Under the pieces are notes generated by a model. That model worked only from the letters and a program-made list of their open reading frames with translations, was not told the DNA's origin and searched no databases. A program made the translations under genes and the position numbers. A DNA stretch of 64,000 nucleotides from Azospirillum ramasamyi (GTDB lineage Bacteria; Pseudomonadota; Alphaproteobacteria; Azospirillales; Azospirillaceae): the NCBI RefSeq assembly GCF_003233655.1, contig NZ_CP029835.1:62001-126000 (forward strand). Direction: 5' to 3'. Shown in pieces: positions 9,256-17,387 of the stretch (its first letter is position 1; the number at the start of each line of letters is the position of its first letter).

Positions 9256-10674
9256 TCAGGGCTCCCGCAGGCTTTCGTCGACCCCGCGCAGGATGGGTCG
9301 CAGGAAATAGGTGATGATGCGGCGTTCGCCGACCTTGATGTCGGCCGTCAGCGGCATGCCAGGGATCAGGCGGAAGTTGGACGGCACATTGTCCAGTGTG
9401 GTGTTCAGCAGCTTGATCCGCGCCCGGTAGAAGAGGACGCCGTTCGCGTTGTCCTTGTCGGAGAAGGAATCCTCGCTGATCATCGCCACCTCGCCTTCGA
9501 GCGAGCCGTGCTGCATGTAGGGATAGGCGTCGAGCTTGATGCGCACCTTGTCGCCGACCTGGACGAAGGAAAGCTCGCGGGCGTCGATGTTGGCCTCGAC
9601 TTCCAGAGGCGAGCCGACCGGCACCAGGGTGAAGAGCGGCTCCGCCTCCTTGGCGATGGAGCCGGGGGTGGCCTTGGGAGAGACCTCCAGCACGATGGCA
9701 TCAATCGGCGCATCGAGCTGGACCAGCGCCTGGCGCTTGCGCGCCTTGGTCAGCTGCTCGCGCAGCGCCTCGCGCTCGTTGCGCTGGGTGGTCAGCTCCT
9801 CGATGATCTTGCCGTTCCACTGCTGGATGAAGACGTCGCGCTCGGCCAGCAGGGCTTGCAGATCATGGCGGTTTCCCTGCAGCTCGTTCTGGTTCAGGAC
9901 CAGGTTGCGTTCGATCTCGATGCGGTCGCTGGTGGCCTGCAGCAGGTTCAGCTTGCTGCCGACCTGGGTGGCCATCAGCGAGGAGCGCATGTTCTCGATC
10001 TCGCGCACCACCTTCAGCCGCTCGTTCAGATGGACGCGGTCCATCTCGTACTTGGAGACGTTGGACCGCAGCCGCGCCAGCTTCTCCTCGTAATTCTGCA
10101 TCTGCGACTGGTACTGGGCCTGACGCTCGCGCCACAGCGCCTGCTGCAGCGTGCCATAGCCATAGCGGTCCGCGGCCGGCGCGAAGGAGGTGCCGTCATG
10201 CTCGGCCTCCAGCCGGGCGATCTGCGCGTCGGCGTTGGCAAGGCGGGATTCCAGCTGCAGGACGTCGGCCTGGGTGAAGGTCGGGTCCAGCGTCGCCAGC
10301 ACCTGCCCCTGGTGCACGACATCGCCGGCACGGACCAGGACCTGCTTGATCGCCGCCATCTCCAGCGGCTGAACCATCACGTTGGGCTCGGTGGAGATCA
10401 CCTTTCCCTTGGAGGCGACGATCTTGTCCAGATAGGACAGGGACGCCCAGGTGAGCAGCCCGATGACGAACAGGGCCAGCAGATGCAGCGTGATGCGCGC
10501 CAGGAAGGGATCGGGGGCGTTCTGGATCGCATCCGTGTCCTTCTGGAAGGCGCCGATCGCCGCCTTCCCGTGTGCCTTGGTCCGCTTGTCGTGCGGCTGC
10601 CCCGGCTTCTGCTGCGCCACGTCGTTGGCAGGAACGCGCGTCGTCTGGATGGTCGCAAGCTTCTGTGCGGTCAA
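9256..10674 (-). CDS. HlyD-family type I secretion periplasmic adaptor
   Basis: The 472-residue membrane fusion protein has one N-terminal transmembrane segment at about residues 60-80 (ITLHLLALFVIGLLTWASL) after a cytoplasmic tail. It then has a lipoyl-type half (VMVQPLEMAAIKQVLVRAGDVVHQGQVLATLDP), a long coiled coil at about 145-310, the second lipoyl half (ALVQLDAPIDAIVLEV) and the conserved C-terminal block GMPLTADIKVGERRIITYFLRPI. This is the adaptor linking an ABC exporter to a TolC-type outer-membrane channel. The start is TTG with AGGAG upstream, 11 bp after the exporter stop, so the two are co-transcribed. No TolC homologue is in the window. Confidence 0.92.
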   Translation of the reverse strand: MTAQKLATIQTTRVPANDVAQQKPGQPHDKRTKAHGKAAIGAFQKDTDAIQNAPDPFLARITLHLLALFVIGLLTWASLSYLDKIVASKGKVISTEPNVMVQPLEMAAIKQVLVRAGDVVHQGQVLATLDPTFTQADVLQLESRLANADAQIARLEAEHDGTSFAPAADRYGYGTLQQALWRERQAQYQSQMQNYEEKLARLRSNVSKYEMDRVHLNERLKVVREIENMRSSLMATQVGSKLNLLQATSDRIEIERNLVLNQNELQGNRHDLQALLAERDVFIQQWNGKIIEELTTQRNEREALREQLTKARKRQALVQLDAPIDAIVLEVSPKATPGSIAKEAEPLFTLVPVGSPLEVEANIDARELSFVQVGDKVRIKLDAYPYMQHGSLEGEVAMISEDSFSDKDNANGVLFYRARIKLLNTTLDNVPSNFRLIPGMPLTADIKVGERRIITYFLRPILRGVDESLREP

Positions 10675-10685
10675 GGGACGCGCTC

Positions 10686-12923
10686 CTAGATGTGCCGGTT
10701 CTGCTGGTGCCAGAGATGCTGGTAGATGTCGCAGCGTTCGAGCAGCTCGTCATGCTTGCCGCTGTCCACCACCTTGCCGCGGTCCATCACCAGGATGGTG
10801 TCGGACGGCACCAGCGACGACAGGCGGTGCGAGATGATGATCACGGTGCGGCCGCGGGCGATGTTCATCAGGTTGGCCTGGACGATCGCCTCGCTTTCGG
10901 CGTCGAGCGCGCTGGTCGCCTCGTCCAGGATCAGGATCTTCGGATTGGTCAGGAGCGCCCGGGCGATGGCCAGACGCTGGCGCTGACCGCCGGAGAGGTT
11001 GGACGAACCTTCCTCCAGCATGGTGTCCAGGCCCTTGGGCAGCCGCTCGACGAACTCGTCGGCGCCGGCCAGATGGATGACCCTCAGGATCTCCTCGGTC
11101 GTCGCCCCCGGCTTGGCGGCGGAGACGTTCTCGCGGATGGTGCCGGTGAACAGGAAATTGTCCTGCAGCACCACGCCGATCGAGGCGCGGAGATGGTCGA
11201 GGTCGTATTCGCGCAAGTCGCGGCCGTCGATGCGGATCAGGCCTTCCTGCGCCCGGTGCAGCCCCTGCAGAAGCCGGGTCAGGGTGGTCTTGCCGGAGCC
11301 GCTGCGGCCCATCACGCCGAGGATCGTGCCCTCCGCCGCGGTGAAGTTCACGCCGTCGAGCGCCGGCGGCGAGGTGGGAGCATAACGGAAGCGAACCTCC
11401 TGGAACTCCACCGTGCCGCGCAACGGCGTGCGCAGGCCGCGGCCGGTGCGCCCCTCTTCCGGCGGATGGTTCATGATCGTGCCCAGCCTCTGGACGGAGA
11501 TCGACACCTCCTGGAACTGCTGCACCAGCTGGGCCATCTGCAGCAAGGGCTGGGTGACGCGGCCGGCCAGGATGTAGAAGGCGATCAGCGCCCCCATCAT
11601 CAACTCGCCGTTCAGCGCCAGATAGGCGCCCAGGCCCAGGAGGCAGGCCATCATCAGCTGGTTCAGCGGCATGGCCACCGTCTGGCCGATGATCATGATG
11701 CGGCCGACGTCAAAGCGCTGTTCGGCGGCGCGGGCGACGCGGTGGTCCCATTCCTGCTTCTGGCGGGCGTCGAGCGCCAGCGACTTCACCGTGCGCATGC
11801 CGTGGATGTTCTCGATCAGGAAGGACTGCTGGCGGACTTCCGCATCATACAGCTTCTTCAGCCGGCCTTTGATCAGCGGGATCATGATGCCGATGTTGAT
11901 CGCCATTAGGAGCGCGAAAACCAGGACCAGAACTGTCAGCGGCACGCTGTACATGAACATGATCGGCAGGAAGATGAACAGAGAGACCAGGTCGATCAGC
12001 GTCATGAAGAGCTGGCCGGTCAGGAAGTTGCGGATGCGCTCCGCCTGCTGGACGTTCTTGACGATCTCGCCCGACGACACCCGTTCGAAATAATGCATCG
12101 GCAGGCCGACCAGCTTATTGAAGACCTGGACGTTCATCTTCGCGTCGATCTTCTTGGTCGCGTAGAGCATCAGGTACTGGCGCAGGTAGGAGAAAGCCGT
12201 CTCGAACAGGATGACGCCGACCATGCCGACCATCAGCACGCTGAGCGTGCCCAGGCCGCGGTGGACCAGCACACGGTCGATCACCAGCTGGAAGAAGATC
12301 GGCACGGCGAGCGCGAACAGGCTCATCAGGATCGCGGCGATGCCGATGTCGCGGAAGATGCGCTTGTGGCGCAGGATCTCCACCACGAACCACTTCAGGC
12401 CGAAGGGCTGTTCGGCGTCGGCAAGCCCGTAGTCGCGCTTCAGCAGCACGATCTCGCCGGCCCAGGCCTGGCTCAGGCGGATGCGGTCGACCGGCAGGAT
12501 GAGCTCCTGCCCGGCCAGCGGATCCTGCAGGATGGCGACCTCGGTGTCGCCCTGCTTGCCGAAGCCGACGACCACCATCGAGTTGCCGTTGCGCAGGCGC
12601 AGGATGGCGGGGAAGGCGTCCTGGAGCTTGCCCAGATCCTCCCACTCCAACGTCGTCGCCTCGGCCTTCAGGCCGATCGACTTGGCGATGCGCAACAGAC
12701 GCGCGGTGTCCAGTTCCTCGTTCCCGATGACATTGCTGTGCTGAAGCCGCTCGGCCGAGACGTCGAGGCCACGCTGGCGCGCGACGGCGGCCAGGGAATG
12801 CAGCCCGGTGTGGGCGCAAGGGACTTCCGCAGCAAGGGTCATGGGAACCGCCGTAAAGGATAAGAATTGCGTCGCGAAAGCAAGGTCTTCATACCGTTCG
12901 ATCACCCGGTCCCGATCGACCAT
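10686..12923 (-). CDS. type I secretion ABC transporter (HlyB-like) with degenerate C39 domain
   Basis: The protein has 745 residues from the ATG that is preceded by AAGGAG; an upstream TTG would add 19 residues. The N-terminal C39-like domain (about residues 30-150) has Thr (AHTGLHSL) where C39 peptidases carry the catalytic Cys, so it should be a non-proteolytic docking domain as in HlyB. A six-helix exporter domain follows (about 170-450). The ATPase has Walker A GRSGSGKTT, signature LSGGQRQRLAIARAL, Walker B ILILDEAT and switch His IISHRL. These features match leaderless RTX exporters rather than double-glycine bacteriocin exporters. It is the first gene of the operon with the adaptor and the Sel1 protein. 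The likely substrate in this window is the giant repeat protein at 34795-42132. Confidence 0.93.
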   Translation of the reverse strand: MVDRDRVIERYEDLAFATQFLSFTAVPMTLAAEVPCAHTGLHSLAAVARQRGLDVSAERLQHSNVIGNEELDTARLLRIAKSIGLKAEATTLEWEDLGKLQDAFPAILRLRNGNSMVVVGFGKQGDTEVAILQDPLAGQELILPVDRIRLSQAWAGEIVLLKRDYGLADAEQPFGLKWFVVEILRHKRIFRDIGIAAILMSLFALAVPIFFQLVIDRVLVHRGLGTLSVLMVGMVGVILFETAFSYLRQYLMLYATKKIDAKMNVQVFNKLVGLPMHYFERVSSGEIVKNVQQAERIRNFLTGQLFMTLIDLVSLFIFLPIMFMYSVPLTVLVLVFALLMAINIGIMIPLIKGRLKKLYDAEVRQQSFLIENIHGMRTVKSLALDARQKQEWDHRVARAAEQRFDVGRIMIIGQTVAMPLNQLMMACLLGLGAYLALNGELMMGALIAFYILAGRVTQPLLQMAQLVQQFQEVSISVQRLGTIMNHPPEEGRTGRGLRTPLRGTVEFQEVRFRYAPTSPPALDGVNFTAAEGTILGVMGRSGSGKTTLTRLLQGLHRAQEGLIRIDGRDLREYDLDHLRASIGVVLQDNFLFTGTIRENVSAAKPGATTEEILRVIHLAGADEFVERLPKGLDTMLEEGSSNLSGGQRQRLAIARALLTNPKILILDEATSALDAESEAIVQANLMNIARGRTVIIISHRLSSLVPSDTILVMDRGKVVDSGKHDELLERCDIYQHLWHQQNRHI

Positions 12924-13077
12924 GCGCTCCTTGGGCCGGGGCGCGACGATGCGCGTAGAGAGGCCGTCACTTGCGGACAATCATGAGCACGCGATTTCGT
13001 TGAAATAGCAGAAGTAGCCTGACAGCGGCAAGCCATCTGTCCCGGTGGACATCAACCATCCATCATATGTCCCCGCC

Positions 13078-13100
13078 GGATGTGTCGTTTCGGCACATCC
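13078..13100. promoter_or_regulatory. inverted repeat in the divergent exporter / TPR-GT promoter region
   Basis: GGATGTG and CACATCC are separated by 9 bp in the roughly 280-bp gap between the divergent secretion operon and the TPR glycosyltransferase. Related GATGT...ACATC pairs recur nearby (GATGTCGCTTGCGAACATC from about 13114). A DNA-binding regulator could use them. No -35/-10 pair is convincing, and no gene is visible in the gap. Confidence 0.3.
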
Positions 13101-13203
13101 CGATCCGGGACGAGATGTCGCTTGCGAACATCGCACGGTCATTGCTATCGACCGGCAGGGCGGCTCTTCGCCGACAGAGACTTAACGCCAAGCGGTCAGC
13201 CAG

Positions 13204-15165
13204 ATGAAAAAGCCTTTACGCAAGCAGGCCAAGGCCAGGCGCCCGGCCTCTCCGGCCCCCTCCCTGCGCGGCGCGGCGCCGGCCGCGGCGGACGCAGACG
13301 CCGGTTTCGCCCGCGCGCTGACCCTGCACCGGGCGGGCCGGATTGCGGAGGCGGAGGCCGGCTACCACGCCGTGCTGGCCATCGACCCCGAACATGCGAA
13401 CACCAACAACAACCTCGCCATCATCCTGCGCAGCCGCGGCGACTGGAACGAGGCCCTTGACTGCTACCGCCGGGCACTCGCCCGCAACGCCACCGATCCC
13501 TTCGTCCACAGCAACCACGGCTGCCTGCTGCTCGACCTGGGACGGACGGCGGAGGCGGAGGAGGCGTTGCGCAGCGCCATCCGCCTGAAGCCCGACTATG
13601 CCGAGGCCCATTTCAACCTGGCCAACATCCTGCGCCGCCGCGGCGACCGCGAGGCGGCCAAGGCCGCTTACGGCGAGGCGCTGCGCCTGAAGCCGGACAT
13701 GACGGCGGCGCTGTGCAATCTGGGCGACCTGCACAAGGGCGAGGTTGAACTGGCTCGCGCCGTGGAATGCTTCGTCGCCGCGCTGAAGGTGGATCCGAAA
13801 TCGGCGGAGTCCTGGAACAATCTGGGCGAAACGCTGAAGGAGATGGGCCGCATCGAGGAGGCGGTCGGCGTCTTCCAGAAGGGGTTGGAGGCACATCCGA
13901 CCCATGCGCTGATGCATTCCAACCTGCTGCTGGCCCTGCACTACACCCCCGCCATCCCGCCCGAGACCATCTTCAAGGCCCATGCGGTGTGGGCGCAGCG
14001 CCATGCAGACCCGCTGCTGCCCACCGGAAAACGCCACGCCAACCCGCGCGATCCAGAACGCCGTCTGCGCGTCGGCTATGTCTCGCCCGACTTCTGCGCC
14101 CATTCGGTCGCCTTCTTCGCCGAGCCGCTGATCCGCGAGCATGACCGCGGGCGCTTCGAGGTGTTCTGCTACCACGCGGCGACACGCTCTGACGTGGTCA
14201 CCGAACGGCTGAAGGGAATGGCCGACGGCTGGCGTTCGCTGGCCGGGGTCGACGACACGCGGGCCGCGGCAATGATCGAGCAGGACGGCATCGACATCCT
14301 GGTCGATCTGACCGGCCACACCGCCAACAACCGGCTGACCCTGTTCGCCCGCAAGCCGGCGCCGGTCCAGGCGACGTGGCTGGGCTATCCCGACACCACC
14401 GGCATGCGCGCCATCGACTGGCGGCTGAGCGATGCCATCGCCGAACCGCCGGGCGAGGCCGACCGGCTGAGCGCCGAACGAATCGTCCGGCTGCCGCACG
14501 GCTTCCACAGCTATCGCCCCCCGGTGGACGTCGCCCCGCCGGCGGAGCCGCCCTTCCGCGCCAACGGCCATGTCACCTTCGGCTCCTTCAACAACACCTC
14601 CAAGGTGACGGGGGAGGTGGTGCGCGTCTGGTCGGAGATCCTGAATCGGGTGCCGGACTCCCGCCTGATCATCAAGAGCGCCCAGATGGGCGACGAGGAG
14701 ACCCGGCGGCGCTACCTGAACACCTTCGTCAAGTTCGGGATCGATGCCGGCCGGATCGAACTGCTGGCCCGCATCGACGCCGCCGACGGGCATCTGCGCG
14801 CCTACGACCGCATCGACATCGGGCTGGACCCCTTCCCCTACAACGGCACCACCACCACCTGCGAAGCGCTGTGGATGGGCGTGCCGGTGGTGACGGTGAC
14901 CGGCGCGAACCATGTCGCCCGGGTCGGCGCAAGCCTGCTGACCCATTGCGGGCTGAGCGAGCTGGTGGCCTCCGACGAGGCGGGCTACATCGCCACCGCG
15001 GTGGCGCTTGCCGGCGATCCGGACCGGATGACGACACTGCGCCGGACGATGCGCGACCGGCTGAATGCCGCCCCGCTGACCGACTACAAGGGCTTCGCCC
15101 GCTCGATCGAAGCGGCCTACCGCGCGATGTGGCGCGACTGGGTGGCAGCCGCTTCCCAGGCGTGA
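13204..15165 (+). CDS. TPR protein with SPINDLY/OGT-like (GT41) glycosyltransferase domain
   Basis: In this 653-residue protein, residues of about 35-270 form a run of TPRs (for example YAEAHFNLANILRRRGDREAAK). The rest is the GT41 catalytic region: RVGYVSPDFCAHSVAFF at about 290, DILVDLTGHTANNRL, TWLGYPDTTGM, TFGSFNNTSKV and GLDPFPYNGTTTTCEALWMG, then GVPVVT. The family includes eukaryotic O-GlcNAc transferase, plant SPINDLY and bacterial protein glycosyltransferases. It transfers a sugar from a nucleotide sugar to Ser/Thr, with the TPR arm choosing the protein. It is divergently transcribed from the secretion operon. That makes cytoplasmic glycosylation of a secreted or flagellar protein an attractive, unproven role. 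Confidence 0.88.
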   Translation: MKKPLRKQAKARRPASPAPSLRGAAPAAADADAGFARALTLHRAGRIAEAEAGYHAVLAIDPEHANTNNNLAIILRSRGDWNEALDCYRRALARNATDPFVHSNHGCLLLDLGRTAEAEEALRSAIRLKPDYAEAHFNLANILRRRGDREAAKAAYGEALRLKPDMTAALCNLGDLHKGEVELARAVECFVAALKVDPKSAESWNNLGETLKEMGRIEEAVGVFQKGLEAHPTHALMHSNLLLALHYTPAIPPETIFKAHAVWAQRHADPLLPTGKRHANPRDPERRLRVGYVSPDFCAHSVAFFAEPLIREHDRGRFEVFCYHAATRSDVVTERLKGMADGWRSLAGVDDTRAAAMIEQDGIDILVDLTGHTANNRLTLFARKPAPVQATWLGYPDTTGMRAIDWRLSDAIAEPPGEADRLSAERIVRLPHGFHSYRPPVDVAPPAEPPFRANGHVTFGSFNNTSKVTGEVVRVWSEILNRVPDSRLIIKSAQMGDEETRRRYLNTFVKFGIDAGRIELLARIDAADGHLRAYDRIDIGLDPFPYNGTTTTCEALWMGVPVVTVTGANHVARVGASLLTHCGLSELVASDEAGYIATAVALAGDPDRMTTLRRTMRDRLNAAPLTDYKGFARSIEAAYRAMWRDWVAAASQA

Positions 15166-15231
15166 GATGCTTCACCCGAAACCGCCGGTCCGGCAGCCGA
15201 TGCACACAGTCGGCCCTACAGGAAAGCCGCC

Positions 15232-16080
15232 ATGTCCGTGATCACCATCAACCTGCCGCTTCCTGACAGGAAGCTGCAGATCAAGCTCGACCTCGACGAG
15301 CAATACAGCAACGAAAAGACCATTTCATCCTACGTCCGCAGCGGCCGCTATTATGAGCCTGACGTGTCGATGGCCCTGATCCGTCTGGTCCGTGACGGCG
15401 ACAGCGTCGTGGACGTGGGCGCGAATGCCGGATTCTTCTCGGTTCTTCTGGGTGCCCTCACCGGAGCGGCCGGGCGGGTCCTCAGCATCGAGCCGGGAGC
15501 CCATAACCTGTCCCGGCTGAAGAACAACCTTTCCCTGAACGGCTTCAGCCATGTGACCGTTTCGGACCGCCCGGTCACCGACAAGGAGGGCGAGGTCAGC
15601 TTCTTCATCAACAGCGACGACAGCGGCGGCAATGCCCTGTGGGATCCCGGCCAGTTTCCCGGTAACCGGAAGTCTTCGGAAAACCCGATCGCCCATACGC
15701 TGTCGGCCACCACCCTGGAACAGGCGGTCGCGGCAGCCGGCCTCCCCATGCCAAGGCTGATCAAGATCGACACCGAGGGAGCCGAGCAGCGGATCCTGGA
15801 GGGTGCGGGCTCCCTGGTCAGGGACCGCAAGGTGCCTTACGTCATCGCGGAACTGCATGAATTCGGGCTGAGCAAGATGGGATGCTCGCAGGCCAGCCTG
15901 CGGTCCTTCATGGAAGGGCACGGCTATTCGACCTTCCTGCTCTACCCCGACGGATCGCTTCCAAAGCTGATCCCGCGGGGCACCCGGCTCCAATCGGACT
16001 ATTTCCTGAATCTGCTGTTCAGCACCCAGCAGGATGTCGCCGCCGGCTGGCCCGTCGAATCGTATGTGCCGCAGCTGTGA
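15232..16080 (+). CDS. FkbM-family methyltransferase
   Basis: The 282-residue SAM-dependent methyltransferase has motif I VVDVGANAGFFSVLLG at about residues 58-73, the acidic SAM contact LSIEPGAHN, and the FkbM hallmark LIKIDTEGAEQRILEGA at about 179-195. AGGAAAG lies before the ATG. FkbM enzymes O-methylate sugars or polyketides, and many copies occur in surface-glycan loci. It follows the TPR-GT41 gene by 66 bp on the same strand and may be co-transcribed with it. A perfect 16-bp hairpin follows its stop. Confidence 0.88.
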   Translation: MSVITINLPLPDRKLQIKLDLDEQYSNEKTISSYVRSGRYYEPDVSMALIRLVRDGDSVVDVGANAGFFSVLLGALTGAAGRVLSIEPGAHNLSRLKNNLSLNGFSHVTVSDRPVTDKEGEVSFFINSDDSGGNALWDPGQFPGNRKSSENPIAHTLSATTLEQAVAAAGLPMPRLIKIDTEGAEQRILEGAGSLVRDRKVPYVIAELHEFGLSKMGCSQASLRSFMEGHGYSTFLLYPDGSLPKLIPRGTRLQSDYFLNLLFSTQQDVAAGWPVESYVPQL

Positions 16081-16110
16081 TGCCGGCACCTCTTGCGGAG
16101 GCCATGCCCT

Positions 16111-16146
16111 CGAGCATAAAGCCTGATGCGTCAGGCTTTATGCTCG
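16111..16146 (+). terminator. perfect 16-bp hairpin after FkbM gene
   Basis: CGAGCATAAAGCCTGA and TCAGGCTTTATGCTCG pair perfectly around a TGCG loop, 30 bp after the methyltransferase stop. There is no T run. A related AAAGCC core occurs in the gaps at 34528 and 52749, so it also belongs to an intergenic repeat family. Confidence 0.5.
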
Positions 16147-16172
16147 CCCTCAAACGGCGGGCGCGGCCGTCC

Positions 16173-16229
16173 GGCCGCTCGCCTTCGCAGGCATGAAGCT
16201 GCGGGGCCACAGTCGCGGCCCTTACCGCC
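16173..16229. repeat. intergenic mosaic repeat, copy 1
   Basis: Two blocks occur here: GGCCGCTCGCCTTCGCAGGC and GCGGGGCCACAGTCGCGGCC, the latter followed by CTTACCGCC. Near-identical blocks occur at 50544-50600 and, for the second block, 52803-52831. The blocks are reused in different combinations next to glycosyltransferase and methyltransferase gene ends. Confidence 0.6.
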
Positions 16230-16258
16230 GGGCGCAAGTCAGAACTTACGCCCGGCGG
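16225..16258. terminator. hairpin between convergent FkbM and fcl genes
   Basis: CCGCCGGGCG pairs with CGCCCGGCGG, extended by AAGT/ACTT after a single mismatch, with a short CAGA loop. It lies just before the fcl stop codon on the opposite strand and could terminate both converging units. There is no clear T tract. Confidence 0.5.
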
Positions 16259-16260
16259 GA

Positions 16261-17274
16261 TCACAGCCCCCGCAAGGTGCCGCGGTCGACGTTCTCCAGG
16301 AACCAGCGGTAGGTGGCGGCGAAGCCCTCGCGCAAGGCCGTGGGGGCGGTCCAGCCCATCTCCGTCATCCGGCTGACATCCATCAGCTTGCGCGGGCTGC
16401 CGTCCGGCTTGGAGGTGTCGAAGCGGAACTCGCCCTCATAGCCGACGACGTCGCGGATCAGCTCGGCCAGTTCGCGGATCGACACTTCGGTTCCGGTGCC
16501 GACATTGACGTGCGGCTCGTCCGAATAGTGCCGGGCGAGAAAGACCAGGCCGTCGGCCAGATCGTCGGCGTACAGGAACTCGCGCTTGGGCGCGCCCGTC
16601 CCCCACAGCTCGACGAAGGGCTGGCCTTCGACCTTGGCGCGGTGGATTTTGGCCAGCAGGGCGGCGGCGACATGGCCCCCCTGCAGGTCGAAATTGTCGT
16701 TCAGGCCATAGAGGTTGGTCGGCATCGCCGAGATGAAGTCGCAGCCATACTGGCGCCGGTATGCCTGGCACAGCTTGATGCCGGCGATCTTGGCGATGGC
16801 GTACCACTCGTTGGTCGGCTCCAGCGGGCCGGTCAGCAGGGAGTCCTCGCGCATCGGCTGCTCGGCCAGGCGGGGATAGATGCAGGACGAGCCCAGGAAG
16901 ACCAGCTTCTTCACGCCGACCCGGTAGGCGCCGTGGATGATGTTGGTCTCGATCGCCAGGTTGTCGTAGAGGAACTCGGCCGGCCGGGTGGAGTTGGCCA
17001 TGATGCCGCCGACGGTGGCGGCGGCGACGAAGACCGCATCCGGCTTCGCTTCGGCCATCCACTCCTCGACTTCCGCCTGACGGCGCAGGTCGACGCGGTC
17101 GCGGCCGACGGTGATCAGCTCGCACGGCTCGCGGTCCAGCCGGCGGACGATGGCCGCCCCGGCCATGCCGCGATGCCCGGCCACCCACACCCGTTTGCCC
17201 TCCAGGGAGAAAAGCGATTCCGTCCGCACCCTTGCGCCCCATGCCGCTATGAAAAGCCACCGCTGTCGTAGCAT
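16261..17274 (-). CDS. fcl: GDP-L-fucose synthase
   Basis: The enzyme converts GDP-4-keto-6-deoxy-D-mannose to GDP-L-fucose with NADPH. The Rossmann motif VWVAGHRGMAGAAIVRRL is at about residues 29-46 of this form. FLGSSCIYP holds the catalytic Ser, YAIAK is the YxxxK pair, and the substrate region GTGAPKREFLYADDLADG is intact. The first credible ATG gives 337 residues. A TTG 14 codons upstream and a GTG 15 codons downstream (VRTESLFSLEGKRV) are alternatives, and the family usually begins near the latter. It points the opposite way to its neighbours. It would act after Gmd (31723-32778). A frameshifted second copy is at 1-849. Confidence 0.92.
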   Translation of the reverse strand: MLRQRWLFIAAWGARVRTESLFSLEGKRVWVAGHRGMAGAAIVRRLDREPCELITVGRDRVDLRRQAEVEEWMAEAKPDAVFVAAATVGGIMANSTRPAEFLYDNLAIETNIIHGAYRVGVKKLVFLGSSCIYPRLAEQPMREDSLLTGPLEPTNEWYAIAKIAGIKLCQAYRRQYGCDFISAMPTNLYGLNDNFDLQGGHVAAALLAKIHRAKVEGQPFVELWGTGAPKREFLYADDLADGLVFLARHYSDEPHVNVGTGTEVSIRELAELIRDVVGYEGEFRFDTSKPDGSPRKLMDVSRMTEMGWTAPTALREGFAATYRWFLENVDRGTLRGL

Positions 17275-17387
17275 CGGGCTGCCGGGGAATCCAGTCTGCT
17301 CCGCTCGACTTGACAAGCGCCGGTCCGGCGCGGGATCGTCCGGCCGCTTGGGCGGGCGGACTTGCGCCCGGAACTGGGGTTTCCATC

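Noticed and set aside
7826..9310. Long plus-strand open frame across the Sel1 gene
   Set aside because: It is the antisense of ten clear Sel1 repeats. It has no recognisable domain and conflicts with the operon on the minus strand.
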